NCBI RefSeq assembly: GCF_011043545.1
Contig: NZ_JAAKGP010000001.1
Coordinates: forward strand, 1-64,000
Direction of reading: 5' to 3'
DNA length: 64,000 bases
Source of the DNA: Rhodobacter sp. SGA-6-6
Lineage (GTDB): Bacteria > Pseudomonadota > Alphaproteobacteria > Rhodobacterales > Rhodobacteraceae
Shown: positions 63,109 to 64,000 of the stretch, one piece after another
How positions within the stretch are numbered: position 1 is the stretch's first letter
How the letters are laid out: the number at the start of each line of letters is the position of its first letter
The notes under the pieces: model-generated
Seen by the model: the letters and a program-made list of their open reading frames with translations, nothing else
Databases searched by the model: none
What the model was told of the DNA's origin: nothing
Translations under genes and position numbers: made by a program

Positions 63109-64000
63109 TCAAACCCCCGGGATCAGCCGCCCCCCGGCCCCCACCACGAATTTCCGTATCCCGCGCAGGCCGGGCGGGTCCTGCTCCACCAGCACCTGAT
63201 AGGGCCGCTCGGGCAGGATGATCATCCGCTCCTGCAGCGTCGCGCCCGTATCGGCGCCGGTCAGCGGGTCCAGCCGGTAGATCTGCTTCGGGCGCGAGGA
63301 GAACCAGCCGTCCTTCACCACCTCCTCGCGGTCGGACACCAGATCCTCCACCGTCCAGACCAGCGCCCAGTCCTGTCCCTCCGGCGCGCGGGCATCCTCC
63401 AGCACGCGGGAGATCGGGCCGGATTGCAGGGTGAAGCCGGCCGAATACATCGGGCCGAGGGTGATCCGCCGCAGCCGCTTCGGGTGCAGCGCTTCGAAAT
63501 CGGTGTCGAAGCCGGTGGCGATGGTCAGCAGTTTCAAGCCCCCCACCGATTGCGCCAGCACCTTCTGCTGCAGCTGCGGCCAGCGGTAATCGTCGTTCGG
63601 CAGCGGCTTCTTCCCGGAATCCTCGACATCCATCAGATAGACCACCGGCAGGTTCACCCCGGTGTCCCAGACCGCCCAATGGACCAGATACTTCCGCCGC
63701 TCGCCCTCCTGCCCCAACCATTGCGCATCGGCATCGTTGCGCAGCCAGAACAGGCCGCCTTCCTTCAGCGCCTCGAAGTAGAGCCGCTGCGACAGCGCGA
63801 ATTGCAACCCCACCGGCAGCTTCAGCTCGCCGACGATGGTGCGGATCATGCGGTCCTTCAGCTCGGCCTCCGAGGCCATGCCGGCCAGGTGCTTGTCGGC
63901 CTGCTGGGCGTCGACCGCCATCATCATCAACTCCTGCGCCACCGGGAAGCCGCTCTCGTGCCGGTCGATGGTCAGGCGCGAGGCCGCCTCGGCCTTGCCG
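63109..64000 (-). CDS. DUF6384-like protein, 5' end beyond window
   Basis: The reading frame is open from the window edge to a TGA at 63111-63109, giving about 297 residues of the C-terminal part. I recall the family as DUF6384 (unverified). Features: helical N-terminal part (AASRLTIDRHESGFPVAQELMMMAVDAQQADKHLAGM), LQFALSQRLYFEALKEGGLFWLRN, then a beta-rich region (YLVHWAVWDTGVNLPVVYLMDVE, SAGFTLQSGPISRVLED, WALVWTVEDLVSDREEVVKDGWFS). An internal GTG at 63942 is not the true start, since coding continues upstream. First visible gene of the TIR/ATPase operon. Confidence 0.75.
   Translation of the reverse strand, partial: GKAEAASRLTIDRHESGFPVAQELMMMAVDAQQADKHLAGMASEAELKDRMIRTIVGELKLPVGLQFALSQRLYFEALKEGGLFWLRNDADAQWLGQEGERRKYLVHWAVWDTGVNLPVVYLMDVEDSGKKPLPNDDYRWPQLQQKVLAQSVGGLKLLTIATGFDTDFEALHPKRLRRITLGPMYSAGFTLQSGPISRVLEDARAPEGQDWALVWTVEDLVSDREEVVKDGWFSSRPKQIYRLDPLTGADTGATLQERMIILPERPYQVLVEQDPPGLRGIRKFVVGAGGRLIPGV

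Overview
This 64 kb window is high-GC chromosomal DNA from an alphaproteobacterium, most likely of the order Rhodobacterales (Rhodobacter/Paracoccus-like). The evidence is the dense GC-rich coding, the slt-dapA-smpB and rsfS-rlmH blocks, a type I secretion pair, an RTX-Hint protein, and several protein families I recall as Rhodobacterales-restricted (DUF1523, DUF6478, DUF6638, DUF6384). No rRNA, tRNA, CRISPR array or prophage was recognised.

Layout. 1-4.2 kb is a decaying accessory patch: an IS5/IS427-type transposase with a disrupted 3' part, an unassignable stretch, and a remnant exopolysaccharide operon on the minus strand (5'-truncated Wza-type export gene, a GalU-like protein without its nucleotide-binding start, and an unknown gene with an in-frame stop), followed by a six-unit degenerate direct repeat. 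4-14 kb holds two tandem EamA transporters, the leucine genes leuB, leuC and leuD, a chromate transporter and small membrane proteins. 14-30 kb is mostly core: rsfS-rlmH, a lytic transglycosylase, dapA, smpB, a rhodanese, an aminotransferase, glutamate dehydrogenase facing glnK-amtB (nitrogen assimilation), a class A PBP and mlaA-mlaC. 30-51 kb carries a type I secretion ABC/HlyD pair, RidA-GDPD-FemAB-like genes, GST-pterin dehydratase, peroxiredoxin, ferredoxin reductase, rsmD, HAD phosphatase, FadH, two EF-hand proteins, LysR, an OmpA-like protein, map and thuAB-like genes. 52-58 kb holds pheT and an RTX-Hint protein that is a plausible type I substrate.

The most unusual content is at two scales. 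First, a dispersed, strongly structured element of 208-213 bp occurs eight times (18.8, 19.6, 22.5, 24.3, 28.7, 33.6, 37.4 and 50.3 kb). It is always in the same orientation and always 28-72 bp after the stop codon of a plus-strand gene. Its hairpins show compensatory change. Second, at 58.1-64.0 kb a minus-strand operon of at least six genes encodes uncharacterised proteins around an AAA+ ATPase. A visibly low-GC TIR-domain gene is spliced in with a GTGA overlap on one side and a 3-nt gap on the other. This is a candidate TIR/ATPase conflict or defence module. A smaller family of hairpin-plus-TATTTG motifs (five instances, two forming a large palindrome at 13.6-13.8 kb) also recurs in intergenic positions.
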